A stretch of 38,633 nucleotides of DNA from Chara braunii (lineage: Eukaryota; Streptophyta; Charophyceae; Charales; Characeae): contig BFEA01000091.1 in NCBI GenBank assembly GCA_003427395.1, forward strand, positions 618,979 to 657,611. Reading direction: 5' to 3'. Made by a program: the position numbers and the translations under genes. The notes beneath the pieces were generated by a model. It did not search any database and had not been told where the DNA came from. It saw nothing but the letters and a program-made list of their open reading frames with translations. How positions within the stretch are numbered: position 1 is the stretch's first letter; every line of letters begins with the position of its first letter. Shown here piece by piece: positions 10,904 to 20,254 of the stretch.

Positions 10904-11338
10904 GTGTCGCCCGGTCCCGTGCTTGTCACGGAGGACGAAGAGGCCTATTATGAGCGGGAGCGGGGACTGATCAGACGAATGCGGGAGCATGCGCAGGCAG
11001 GGCCGTGCCGTATTAATGATGACAATGAGGAAGGGATGATAATTGGTGAGCCTGGCTTCCTTTCGCCCCAGGAAAGGACCTTGATGGTGGAAACCATGAA
11101 GAGGAGGCATTGCGCGTATGCGTTTAACGACGACGAGCGTGGGAGGTTGGACGTGGATAAGATTCCAATGATACGAATTCATACCGTCCCACACGACCCA
11201 TGGAACCTGCGGGGCGCGCGATACCCGAATCAAGATGAAGAGAAGAAGGTGGTGGATGAAGGGATTGTGCGACATGGGACCGTAACGAGGGAAAGAGGGT
11301 TTGAACCTCGAACGGCCGGGATGGACTTTGGGCTTTGA
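10904..11338 (+). pseudogene. Gypsy pol N-terminal remnant
   Basis: The frame opens after protease in a different phase and encodes PVLVTEDEEAYYERERGLI, then LSPQERTLMVETMKRRH, YAFNDDERGRLDVDKIPMIR and HDPWNLRGARYPNQDEEK. I recognise this as the segment that precedes the RT palm in plant-type Gypsy pol. The conserved part ends near codon VVD (about 11257); the last ~25 codons look unrelated. No RT catalytic motifs remain. Confidence 0.65.
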
Positions 11339-11581
11339 CGATTGCATGACTAGCGCGACCTGAAAAGACTAAGGGTCGGGGATGGGGTTGGAGCCTGACT
11401 TTGCCGTGATGTGTGGTTGTGGCTGGGTCGCGAGCTTGGTACGGCCGCCTGGAAGGACTAAGGGCGGTCACGAGACCTGGGAGATGTATGCGTAGGCCGA
11501 CTAGAGGAAAGATAGGGGCTGGGGGGGGAGGGACGAGCCGCCCCGATGATGCTATAGGAAACTAGGGCCGTTAGTGAAGGA

Positions 11582-11616
11582 GTGCGTGGCCTAAGGAGAA
11601 CGCTTAGCCTACGCAC
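11582..11616. repeat. imperfect long hairpin
   Basis: GTGCGTGGCCTAAG pairs with CTTAGCCTACGCAC around the 7-base loop GAGAACG, with a 2-3 base interruption in the middle. The role is unknown. Confidence 0.5.
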
Positions 11617-11684
11617 CGTAAAGAAGAGAAAACTCTCAATGAACCTCACTGGACTGCCTGAGTATTGAAAGGAGCAATTGCCTG

Positions 11685-11773
11685 GTACGACAAACGGAGA
11701 ATCGAAAACCTTACGCCTGCGGACCTAGACCAGTGAGGCTACCACCCGGCTAGAGGGCTGAGCTACATCCCCA
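11685..11773 (-). ncRNA. tRNA-like sequence (degenerate tRNA or SINE head)
   Basis: Read on the minus strand it begins GGGGATGTAGCTCAG, the start of tRNA-Ala-like genes with a good internal A-box, then continues through GGGTGGTAGCC, and about 60 bases later has GGTTTTCGATTCTCC, a B-box (consensus GGTTCGANTCC) disturbed by extra bases. The 3' acceptor strand does not pair convincingly with the 5' end, so it is not a functional tRNA as it stands. A SINE promoter head or tRNA pseudogene are the alternatives. Confidence 0.4.
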
Positions 11774-11946
11774 ATGTCAAGCTCTCTCGCCCTATTGGCC
11801 CAACCCCATCCATCTCATAGCACTAGGTGGGGGTGCCCCTGGGATGAACGACCCGCGCCCTGAGAATGAGCGTGGGCGGGTCGAGCCAAATGGGACCCGC
11901 AGTGGGGTCGACCAAGGCTCAAAAGTCCTTCAGGGTTAGGCCCCGA

Positions 11947-12076
11947 CAGCGTGGATTTGCATCCTTACCGCTGGCGCCAGCGCGGCATTAGACACAGTGA
12001 GAGAGGGTGTCTGCCGACCGCATCTTCGATCGACTTTGAGCAGAGGCTTACTGATGGAGCCACCTTTCGTTCTTCT
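11947..12076 (+). repeat. PLE-1 upstream pseudo-LTR, left part
   Basis: It aligns base for base, with few substitutions, to 19821-19950 of the downstream pseudo-LTR, from CAGCGTGGATTTGCA to CCACCTTTCG and a T-rich end. It stops where the downstream copy continues into GTTTCATGTGATCTG, and that continuation resumes at 14564. Confidence 0.8.
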
Positions 12077-14563
12077 AGTCGATCGTTTTTCAAGCGCGGC
12101 AGAATGCGCGCGGAAGTTTGGCGCGAGAGGAGAGGAACGTACGAATTCAATCCAGAAAATATTGTCGAGCTTCCCACCGCGCTACGGCCCGTCGTTTAGA
12201 GCGAAAAGGCTTGGGCACGCTTCGCGTGTCCCGTTTTCGTATCAAGTCCCGTCGTCATTCGTTGGTCAGTTCTGAGTCTGACGTGGATGGTCTCTGTCGC
12301 GTGGCTCTTTCTTTATGCTCGTCTTCACTCCGCACACAGTAGTGGAAACCCCTGGATTCGTAGCGCTCAAAACGCTGACATTCGGTGCATAGAGTGCGCA
12401 GCCAATGGGGTTCTACTGCCGTCCACGGGATGACAATCAACTCGTTGAATGGCAACAATATCGAGTAAGGTGGGAAGTGCGTATCGATAATGACAAACCT
12501 AGCCTCTACGAACCCTGAACAACGATTTGTCGGAGGGAAGTAGTATCGTCCGCCGATTTGTGCAACGGCTTCTCGTACGTCCCACTTGCATACACGTGTC
12601 CTTCCCTCGTTGTAAGTAAAAGGCCGTGTTGGGACGGGAGGTACGGGCGGCTGGTGCCCGATCGGAGGGTACTTGTCAGTCCACATATAAATCAATTGCA
12701 AAGACCTTGAGACGTCATCAAGAAAAGAAAACACTCGCGCAACCTCCAATCAATCCTTTCCTACACAAGAGAGAGAAAAAAAGCACTCATCAGCATGATC
12801 AAATAGGTAACCAACGGGTCGATCCGCGGCTTGGGTTTAGTGAGCCCTCGCAACCTTGATCCAAGGTGCCTTGTTTCTCGAGGCTGCCCTCTGGCTCGGT
12901 TGCAGGTGTCGTGCAACATAAGGCAGATGGCATGCGCAGTGCATTCAAAGCTACAAATATAAACACTCTTGCATTCTCGAACGAAATCCCGACGACAATC
13001 GTCTAATCAACGCAAAAGACACGCATCTCCATACATACATTCACTGTGGAAGGTGCGAAAATGAGATATGCACAGGGACAAAAAGATGGGTCGCTGAAGG
13101 ATACACACGCATCCACCGTTCACAAGACAAGAGAACGGGGTCCTTGCATAGGGGGACTACCCAGGAAACTAATGGAAGAGTTCCGGAAGAAGTTCTTTCA
13201 CACAACCACAGCATGCCGACTCATTCCCATTCGAGAGAGAGAAACAAACATCGAGACACATCATCATTCAAAGATAGAGGAGAAGGGGAAGATGAGGGAG
13301 GAGAGTCGAGATAGGCGATGACACAATCCCAAAAGAAGGAAGTTCGGCGTTGCCGCTGTGCTCTCACGCTACAGAAACAAAATCCGCAACAACAAAGGCG
13401 CATTCGTCGTTAATTCCAATATGGCCCCGGGCCAATCACTCACTCAACTCCGATCATCAATTCCCATACCTGCACCGACGGTCCCGGCCATCTCGTGCTA
13501 ACTCCCACCACTGCGATCGTCACCCCGCCGACGTAAACTCGACACGGCTCGCCCAGATCCCACAGTCCGTCATGGCGATCAAGCGCGCAACCGATCAGCT
13601 TATCGTCCGTCGGACAGGACTTTCCGACTTGCACCAATCCACTCTGCCTAGCCACGGGTTCCCGAAAGCTGGCTCAGGAGTCGAGAACGTAAGAGAGAAT
13701 TGCGGACGCGCTTGCGGATTTTATAGTTGCGAGAGCGAAGACGGAAGGGAAAGAAAGCGAGGGGAAGGTTGGGGTGTTAGAGGAGAAGCAGGAGAGAAGA
13801 CTTTGAGAGGAGTGCTCCATGGAAGCCATGTTGATCCCTCGAGACTCAAGGTTCAACCAATCAGCTTCGTCGCGCAATAGGAAGAGCCTATTGATCCACG
13901 CACCTGATTGGTGAGCGGGAGTTATCGAAGGATCGACCGGACGTCGTGCGCTAGATCAGAGGGTGAGGAGGGAAAAGGCGCGAGAAGTAGCGCAAGACGG
14001 GTCCAAGATTCAGAGGATCAAGAAATGGAAATGGGTGCGCAAAAAGCAGAGCGGGAGAGAGAGAGAAAAAAAAAAACAGTTACGAGGAGAGAGAAAGAGG
14101 AGGGAGAAGGGGAAGGGAGCGCGGGAGGGAGCGATGCAGGGGACAGAGAGGAGTAAGTTTTTGCATGCGCGGCGCCGTCAACAAAAAAAGAGAGAAAAAG
14201 GCACCGAAACAGTTACAGCTTGCCTAATTCAAAATTGAAATTACCATATCCATGTGGGAAAAAGAGACGCGGGAAAAGAAAATCCTACGCCTATTCATAT
14301 TCGCACAAAATTCCAAGAGTTTTCCCCAACGCGACCAAAAACATTCACACACAAAAAGGATGCGTCGAAGTTCCGCTTATCCCAGAATTTCCAACTGCCG
14401 GGCCCAATTCCCAATGCGCTCGCTAAGGCGCACGTAAATTCCCATGTATTTCCCGACTTGCAAAAAGAAAAAAAACAGAACCCGAGAATCATAAAAGCTT
14501 CCGAAGGATGGGGGCCAAAAACGCGGCACCCGGAATCAAGAAAATGAATTGGGGTTTTTATCG
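12077..14563. other. 2.49-kb insertion inside the upstream pseudo-LTR
   Basis: This stretch interrupts the pseudo-LTR alignment; six bases of the downstream copy (19951-19956) are missing at the junction. GTTCTTCT before it and GTTTTTAT at its right end could be an eroded 8-bp target duplication, but I see no matching terminal inverted repeats. Inside are an unidentified minus-strand open frame (12255-12686), an A/G-rich stretch (13690-14200) and otherwise nothing recognisable. It may be an unknown transposon, or the 11947-12076 piece may be a separate fragment. Confidence 0.5.
12255..12686 (-). CDS. unidentified 143-residue open frame
   Basis: From ATG at 12686 it encodes a protein with a Pro-rich start (PPIGHQPPVPPVPTRP), a middle segment with aromatic and hydrophobic periodicity (KWDVREAVAQIGGRYYFPP; SILLPFNELIVIPWTAVEPH) and a Cys pair plus later Cys (LCTECQRF, then FHYC), ending in a charged Ser/Thr tail. 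The frame stays open 21 codons upstream without an ATG. An acceptor-like pyrimidine tract ending TGTGTAG lies just upstream on this strand, so it could be an exon. I do not recognise the family. Composition looks more protein-like than its neighbours, but it may be chance. Confidence 0.35.
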   Translation of the reverse strand: MWTDKYPPIGHQPPVPPVPTRPFTYNEGRTRVCKWDVREAVAQIGGRYYFPPTNRCSGFVEARFVIIDTHFPPYSILLPFNELIVIPWTAVEPHWLRTLCTECQRFERYESRGFHYCVRSEDEHKERATRQRPSTSDSELTNE

Positions 14564-14864
14564 TGTGATCTGTGTTGCCTTGTCGTTCGTCTGTGTGTTG
14601 TGTCGTGTCGTGCAGGTTCACAACCGGTGCTGCTGAGATGGCGGGTTCCTCGAGCTCACCTGTCTTCCTCACGGTTTTGGTGGCCTCTATGCTTCATTCC
14701 GGGACGATGGAGCACGTTCTTCGTTTTTCTTCCGTTGATCTCGTTTTTGAAACAGATCTGAGTTGCTTTAGGGTACATGACAGGGTAGGGGTAGGATGAT
14801 AGGTTTTCGGGGCAAGGCAGTGGTATGGCCCCGTTGGCTGGTTTCTCTACTTCGCAGTTTTTTT

Positions 14865-14911
14865 TCCTCATGATGAGTCTACCGGCGCGGGTAGACGAAA
14901 TGCGTCGAGGA
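14865..14911 (+). ncRNA. hammerhead ribozyme motif, mutated core (PLE-1 upstream)
   Basis: Layout matches the downstream copy: helix I TCCTC/GAGGA, core, helix II GTCTACC/GGTAGAC, GAAA, then TGCGTC. The core reads ATGATGA instead of CTGATGA, so the invariant C3 is A (14870), and the base after GAAA is T instead of C (14901). C3 substitution is known to abolish hammerhead catalysis, so this copy is predicted inactive. Confidence 0.8.
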
Positions 14912-14950
14912 TTATCGCGTTCGTTTCGCTGTGATGATTGTTCTTTTGGC

Positions 14951-14958
14951 TATATAAA
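14951..14958 (+). promoter_or_regulatory. TATA box in PLE-1 upstream pseudo-LTR
   Basis: TATATAAA lies 44 bases after the predicted hammerhead cleavage point and about 500 bases before ORF1. It is conserved in the downstream pseudo-LTR (20341-20348). It likely drives the element's RNA, with a start some 30 bases downstream. Confidence 0.6.
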
Positions 14959-15456
14959 GCGTGCGTGACAGATGGTTTCTATGGGTGAATCTTCTTGTGT
15001 CTGTTCTCATGCTAAATACTGTCTTGTCGGGCAGTTGTTTCCTTTCCGATATTCGTGACAACCACCAGTGAGGTTACACATTGGGTAGGTGGTCACGCCT
15101 TCGACTAGTTTTCGCATGATCGTAGGGGCCGTTCGGGTTTCTGCTGAGCCTTTGCTATGGAACACATTCTGTTACGATGTGTTTCTCCTCGCAGAGGGCG
15201 ATACTTTGATTAAGATCTGGGTTTTCTATGATGACGAGACTGATAGGTTCAGGATCATGTTCCAACAAGAGTAGATCGCATTGGTAATAGTAACTTGATA
15301 GCTGTTAGCCGGGTTTCATTTTCTTCCATCTTGTCTCTGGGTTACTTCCGATGGCAAGTATCTAGACTCCCAGACATTAGCAACTATCTTTGGCTTGCTG
15401 ATTAGGATTTAGGGGAAGTTTTCTACCTACCGGATCTCCACTTTCTGTTGTCCATC

Positions 15457-16323
15457 ATGTCTTCCAATAAGTGTTTTAACTGTGGGGGTGAAGGGCACTT
15501 CGCTAGGGAATGCCCTTCCACACGTACCAACCCGCCGAATGGATCTTCGGCGCCTGCGGCTCCTCGTTATTGGACACCCAGACGACAGCCGAACGATTCG
15601 GAAGAAAAGGAATTCATCCGACAGATGATAGCAGAGAAGAGGGAGGAGCAAGCGCGAAGAAAGGAGTTTGAAGAGAAGAGGAAGTTTGACGAGATGATCA
15701 GGCAGGAGATTGAAAGGAACTCGGAGGCAATGGAGGCAAGGGTGATATTGAAAATTGGGAGACAATATTTGACAGCTAAGGAGGAGGCCAGACGGGAGGA
15801 ATCGCGCTGCCTTGGTGAACGTACCCCACGGCCGTTGCAAAGGGCGAGAGTCGTGGACGACTTTGCTGATAAAGGTATCGAAGATATCGAGGATGAGATA
15901 GCTAAATTGTATGAGCTGTGGGAGAAGAAGAGGAAAGCGAAGCAACCTTGTACACCACCAGTGCGGCGATCTTTCAGGCAGCCGAATTTCAATTCCCAAG
16001 GATCGGTTGATAGCGAGAAGCCAGGTGGTGAGTCCTCCCGAATGGGCGAGACGAGAGGACGGAGTAAGGTTGCTGCGGGTAGCGGGCCGGAAGGTATTCT
16101 TACCTTTATTCTGGCACAGAGAAGACTCCTGACTCCAAAAACGAAGGATCAGCTTAAGGCAATTTGCGCACAAGAAGGGGTGACTTACACGACCAAAGTG
16201 CCAACCATTGAGCGGATTGTGGAGGTCCGTGCAAAGATGGCGTATGAGGGGTTTGTGTTTACTCCTTCCCCTTCAGTTTCTCCGACAACTGAGGCAGAGG
16301 AGGAGGATACTCCTCTCAACTGA
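15457..16323 (+). CDS. PLE-1 ORF1: zinc-knuckle, coiled-coil protein
   Basis: This 288-residue frame is intact. It starts MSSNKCFNCGGEGHFAREC: a CX2CX4HX4C knuckle at Cys6, Cys9, His14, Cys19, typical of retroelement nucleic-acid-binding proteins. Residues ~49-116 are a highly charged Glu/Arg/Lys helix, probably coiled coil. The C-terminal part has the segment LKAICAQEGVTYTTK followed by IERIVEVRA, which loosely resembles a SAP domain. The same parts recur in PLE-2. The likely job is binding and packaging of element RNA, by analogy with Gag or LINE ORF1p. ATG 15457 is chosen because the frame upstream has only TTG. ORF2 begins 68 bases after the stop in another frame, so it needs its own initiation. 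Confidence 0.75.
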   Translation: MSSNKCFNCGGEGHFARECPSTRTNPPNGSSAPAAPRYWTPRRQPNDSEEKEFIRQMIAEKREEQARRKEFEEKRKFDEMIRQEIERNSEAMEARVILKIGRQYLTAKEEARREESRCLGERTPRPLQRARVVDDFADKGIEDIEDEIAKLYELWEKKRKAKQPCTPPVRRSFRQPNFNSQGSVDSEKPGGESSRMGETRGRSKVAAGSGPEGILTFILAQRRLLTPKTKDQLKAICAQEGVTYTTKVPTIERIVEVRAKMAYEGFVFTPSPSVSPTTEAEEEDTPLN

Positions 16324-16391
16324 GTGTACCGCAGATCTCGTTATTGGTTATGGTCGAATTTGTTGGAATGTATGAATCATAGGAGGGTAGC

Positions 16392-19176
16392 ATGGGAGAT
16401 GGGATGCTCACCTCGGTTGCGAGTTCTGTGGGATACTTGTGTCACGCTTTGTATGGTTGCTCTGTCCCTCTTAGGGGAGATCCTGTGGTTGGAAAAGTTT
16501 TGATCGCTCTTGTTATCAGTAGATTGGGATGCTTGGTGTACTGGTCTTGTGGTTTATTTACTTGCCTCGCCATAGCTCAATACATCGGTTGCTCTATACG
16601 GGGGATTTATATTAGATGGGGCGAGCATATTCGAACGGTGAAATGTCGAGGCGTAGGTACTTCCCCTAAACTTTATAAATGGCTCCGTATAATTGGGGTT
16701 TGGGATTACGTAGCGATTCCCCTCGTGAATGGTGTTTTTACTGTTGATGCAACAGAAAGGGTTCTAATCAAGAATTTCTCTCCTACTCTTAACCATAGGA
16801 GGAGGAAGGTTCTGCTACCTAAGGAATCACGGTGGTTTGGGAAAACTAGACGGAAGGGTAAGGTGCCTTTTGGAACGCCATGTGGGGTTATCAAGTTTCG
16901 CACGGGAAAGGGGGAGTGGTCTGATAGCCTGCTTTCAATCCTTCGGAATGCTCTGATTGCCAATCGTCGGGAGCTGGTTATTGAAATCATAGTTGGTAAT
17001 CTATGGGCTGACTCGTGGTCTGTGATACGCAGATGCTATGGACTATCTTCGGTTATTGTAGGTAGTTCTACCTATTTCCTTAAAGATCTTAAGAGGGAGC
17101 TGCAGAATGGAGGGGTTTGGACTGTGACATCTCTAACTTTCTCCCATAGCAGCAGAGCTCTGTGCAAGAACCATTTAGTCCTCCTCTTGCGTAAACCTTG
17201 GACACAACATTTGCTTAAAAACAAGTCCGTGGTTACTTTGACTAGGTGGTACCAGGCGATACGCAAGTTTTCGGGTAAGGCTACCCGAACGTCGCTTCGG
17301 GGGATTTTGGCTCGCTCCCTTAAGAACCGTGTTGGGATCGATGTTCGACGCAGGATGTTGGTACGTATGCCTTTTGATCATCTCCTAAGCTCCGCACGAG
17401 TACATTCCTTGGTGCTTAGGATATTGGATTCTTCGTCCTTTCCTAAGGCTGTGCACGGTTTGATTGCTAGAAAGGTCCGTTTCGTGTGGAGAAAGAATTT
17501 TCCAGTTTCTAGTTATATTTGGACTTTTCATAAAGCAGCTAAGTGTGAAATACGCGCGGTGTGTGGGTGTGCTTGTGAGCCTACATGGAAACGATCAGGG
17601 ATGCATGTGGTTTCTCGTATCGGTGAAATCCCAGGTGTGTGTACCAACGCTTCTTCTGAACTCGAAGAATATTCCTCGAATTCGTCCCCGGGATGGTGTT
17701 TTGGATTTAGGAAGACAGTTAGTCTCCATATGTAGCTATCTACGGTCGACTTGTTTTCTCATTCGATCGGATTTGTTGCATTGTTGGGAGGCTCAAGGGG
17801 ATGTTGAACCGGATGATGAAATAGATACCTTGCAAGCTTGGTATATCAGATTTAGGAATTTTGTCTGTGTTTCGTTAGATCGAAACACATCAGATACTTT
17901 TATAGTCTGTCCGGTGATCTATGATCATTACCTTCGCATGAGCTTCAACTGGAATTTGGCTTTTCTACCTGTTCAGATCGATCTGATTGAGGTGCTTGAT
18001 ACTATGCGTTCGACTTTTGAGGGGGCGCACTTAGATGTCTTGGGGAAATGGGACCCGGCTGGGCATTTCGGAGATGCGTACGTATTGCCCAAGCACAAGG
18101 ATATTACACGATGGCGGCTGATATCACCTACATGTTTTGACCCGGCCTGAGTGGCTAGTGCCCGGGTATCTCGAGCCCTGAATTGTTTGTTGTTCTCTCT
18201 CCCTGCACACCCGAACTTCAACCTTCGGGCAGTGATGGATCTGCTCCCAGGTTTGGAGCAAATGAACAGACGTTTTCAGGGAATATTGGGCTATTGTGAT
18301 TTGATTTCGGCTTCATTTGACGTTAAGGACATGTTCGTGTCTCTTCCGCATATGGAGATACTGCAAGCAGTTGATTGGCTCCTTGATTGGTTCCACCACA
18401 AAGGATGCGAGGGGGTTAATGTGGCTAGGAGAGGTAAGGGTGCTTTTCTTTCGTTAGGGAAGAAACGGGATGACTGTTGGTTTGTCTCCCTGAGTATGGT
18501 TCGTGATATGGTCTCCTTTGATCTTCGGTTTACCTATATCTTTTCTGTCGGGGTCCTCCTTCATCAAATTGTGGATGTACCGATGGGTAAGTCCTCCAGT
18601 TGTCCATTGGCATGTATTCTGTGTGCTTATGCAGAGTGCTGTTTCCTCTCATCGTTAGGACGAGACCGAAGATTAGTGCAAGGTTTCAGAATAATTGATG
18701 ACGTGACAATTTTCGTTGCAGTGAGTACGAACGCTGGCTATGATCGCTCCATTGGCATAATTGACATTTTTTCCACATGTTATGGGTCATCTTTGAGATT
18801 GGTTCGCACCGATGTATCCCAGTTCGCTTGGACCTTTGCTGGGGTCACTATCTTTAAGCAGGGGGTGTCCTTAGGAACCTTGGTGATACTCAAGAATGCA
18901 GAGTCTATTTGGGATACCGGTCGTTTGGCTTTTGGTTGCTTTCGGGATTATGTCTCTTACTCTAGCAAGAAAGCAAAGATAGGGGCGGTTCTCAGTACTT
19001 TACACCGAGTTTTTCGCCTTTCCAGTGACCCATGGGGTCAACATGAGGCCCTTCTGGCAGTCAAACGCGAGCTTTTGATGAGAGGGTATCCGAGGAAGTT
19101 TATCATATCAACTTTCCAGCGTTTTGGTGCTAAGGGCGGACCTTCGGTGGCCGAGGTCATAGCAGCGTGTTTGTGA
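16392..19176 (+). pseudogene. PLE-1 ORF2: GIY-YIG endonuclease, CxC linker, reverse transcriptase
   Basis: This enzyme would nick target DNA and copy element RNA into it. From ATG 16392, the GIY-YIG domain spans residues ~50-136: QYIGCS (63-68), then R75 and H79 in RWGEH, E122 in ATERVLIKNF and N134 in SPTLN, which are the family's catalytic set. The GIY part is only GLF (54-56). A linker leads to the CxC motif C391-G-C393 (17562-17570), the hallmark of this PLE clade. Near 17625-17645 the frame must shift by +1 to continue VPTLLLNSKN. RT motifs follow: SASFDVKDMF (Asp at 18319), VPMGKSSSCPLAC (from 18574) and RIIDDVTIF (Asp-Asp 18697-18702). A UGA at 18148-18150 interrupts the RT frame just before motif A; PLE-2 has no Cys there. 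The thumb ends at TGA 19174. Apart from these two lesions the protein is complete, about 925 residues. Confidence 0.8.
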
Positions 19177-19820
19177 TTAAGGGCTTGGCTTCTTTGCCAA
19201 GTAGGCCTCATATGGCCTTGTATACTATAGGTTGGATATTGCTAGCCATTTACGGGGTTCCCTTGTAGCCTTGTACGGGTTTTCTACGTAACCGATGGTA
19301 TGGGTTATGAATGGGGGGATTCTTTCCTTTTTTGAGGGACGAGTTTCTTACGCTTGTTTTTCGGGTGGGATCTGCCGTATTGGAGTGACCTTGGCGGGCC
19401 ACGGACTGCGTCATGGATAATTTTTGGAGGGGGTATCTGTCTGGGTTCCTCGGCATGGTGATTTGCCTGCGCATCCGAAGGAACGACATTTTACCGTTTG
19501 AAGGACCATGGGGTGAACCATAGGTGTGTTTCGGTCCTTTTATGAACGAACCTGACTCGGTTCCTGGGCAGGATAAATCACTGGCACATGATTTACAGGA
19601 TGTTCCGTTTGGCGGCTGACGCTCCTCTGAGCATGGGACAGTTTATGGGACCTCTACGGTACCTGAAACTGTAAAAGAGATCATACGACGGCATATATAC
19701 CACTATGGCGCAGAGTTTTTCCTTTCATCTTCGGACTGTCACCTCTCCGCTACCAGCGCTCGGACGCGTTCGGATGTAGTATGGTGACCGAGTCATCGGT
19801 TTCGTGCGTCTCCTGACGGC
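19177..19820 (+). other. PLE-1 3' untranslated region
   Basis: This is non-coding sequence between the ORF2 stop and the downstream pseudo-LTR. No repeat or structure stood out by eye. If the element encodes selenocysteine, a SECIS hairpin would be expected here. Confidence 0.5.
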
Positions 19821-20254
19821 CAGCGTGGATTTGCAGCCTTACCGCTGGCGCCGGCGCGGCATTAGACACAGTGACAGAGGGTGTCTGCCGACCGCATCTT
19901 CGATCGACTTTGAGCAGAGGCCTGTTTGTGGAGCCACCTTTCGTTTTTCTGTTTCATGTGATCTGTGTTGCCCCGTTCGTCTGTGTGTTGTGCCGTGCCG
20001 TGCAGGTACACAACCGGTGCTGCTGAGATGGCGGGTTCCTCGAGTTCACCTGTCTTCCTCATGGTTTTGGTGGCCTCTATGCTTCATTCCGGGACGATGG
20101 AGCACGTTCTTCGTTTTTCTTCCGTTGATCTCGTTTTTGGGACAGATCTGAGTTGCTTTAGGGTATATGACAGGGTAGGGGTAGGATGATAGGTTTTCGG
20201 GGCAAGGCAGTGGTATGGCCCCGTTGGCTGGTTTCTCTACTTCGCAGCTTTTTT

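Larger units (their letters stand above)
6482..11338 (+). mobile_element. truncated Ty3/Gypsy LTR retrotransposon
   Basis: Order seen: LTR, primer binding site, 385-base leader, gag with a zinc-knuckle remnant, aspartic protease, first ~120 codons of pol, then loss of similarity. No RT, RNase H or integrase motifs follow, and no 3' LTR was found. Several stops and frameshifts interrupt gag-pro, so the copy is dead for protein production. The break lies near 11257, after the conserved pol segment ending RYPNQDEEKKVVD. Truncation by deletion or by replacement with the 11339-11946 sequence are both possible. Confidence 0.75.
11339..11946. other. non-coding segment between Gypsy and PLE-1
   Basis: It holds a G-rich run (11520-11530, polypurine-like), an imperfect 14-bp-arm hairpin at 11582-11616, and a tRNA-like sequence listed separately. 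CCTCACTGG near 11645 and CCAGTGAGG near 11730 form another inverted pair. The segment does not match the 5' LTR at 6482-7257 by eye. Confidence 0.45.
14564..15047 (+). repeat. PLE-1 upstream pseudo-LTR, right part
   Basis: It aligns to 19957-20437 with scattered substitutions, from TGTGATCTGTGTTGCC to GCAGTTGTTTCCTTTCC. It contains a mutated hammerhead motif and a TATATAAA box. After 15047 the sequence becomes the unique internal region leading to ORF1. Confidence 0.85.

Noticed and set aside
15116-15274. Small open frame between the PLE-1 pseudo-LTR and ORF1
   Set aside because: 52 codons with no family likeness and no counterpart recognised in PLE-2; could be an upstream ORF but is unsupported.
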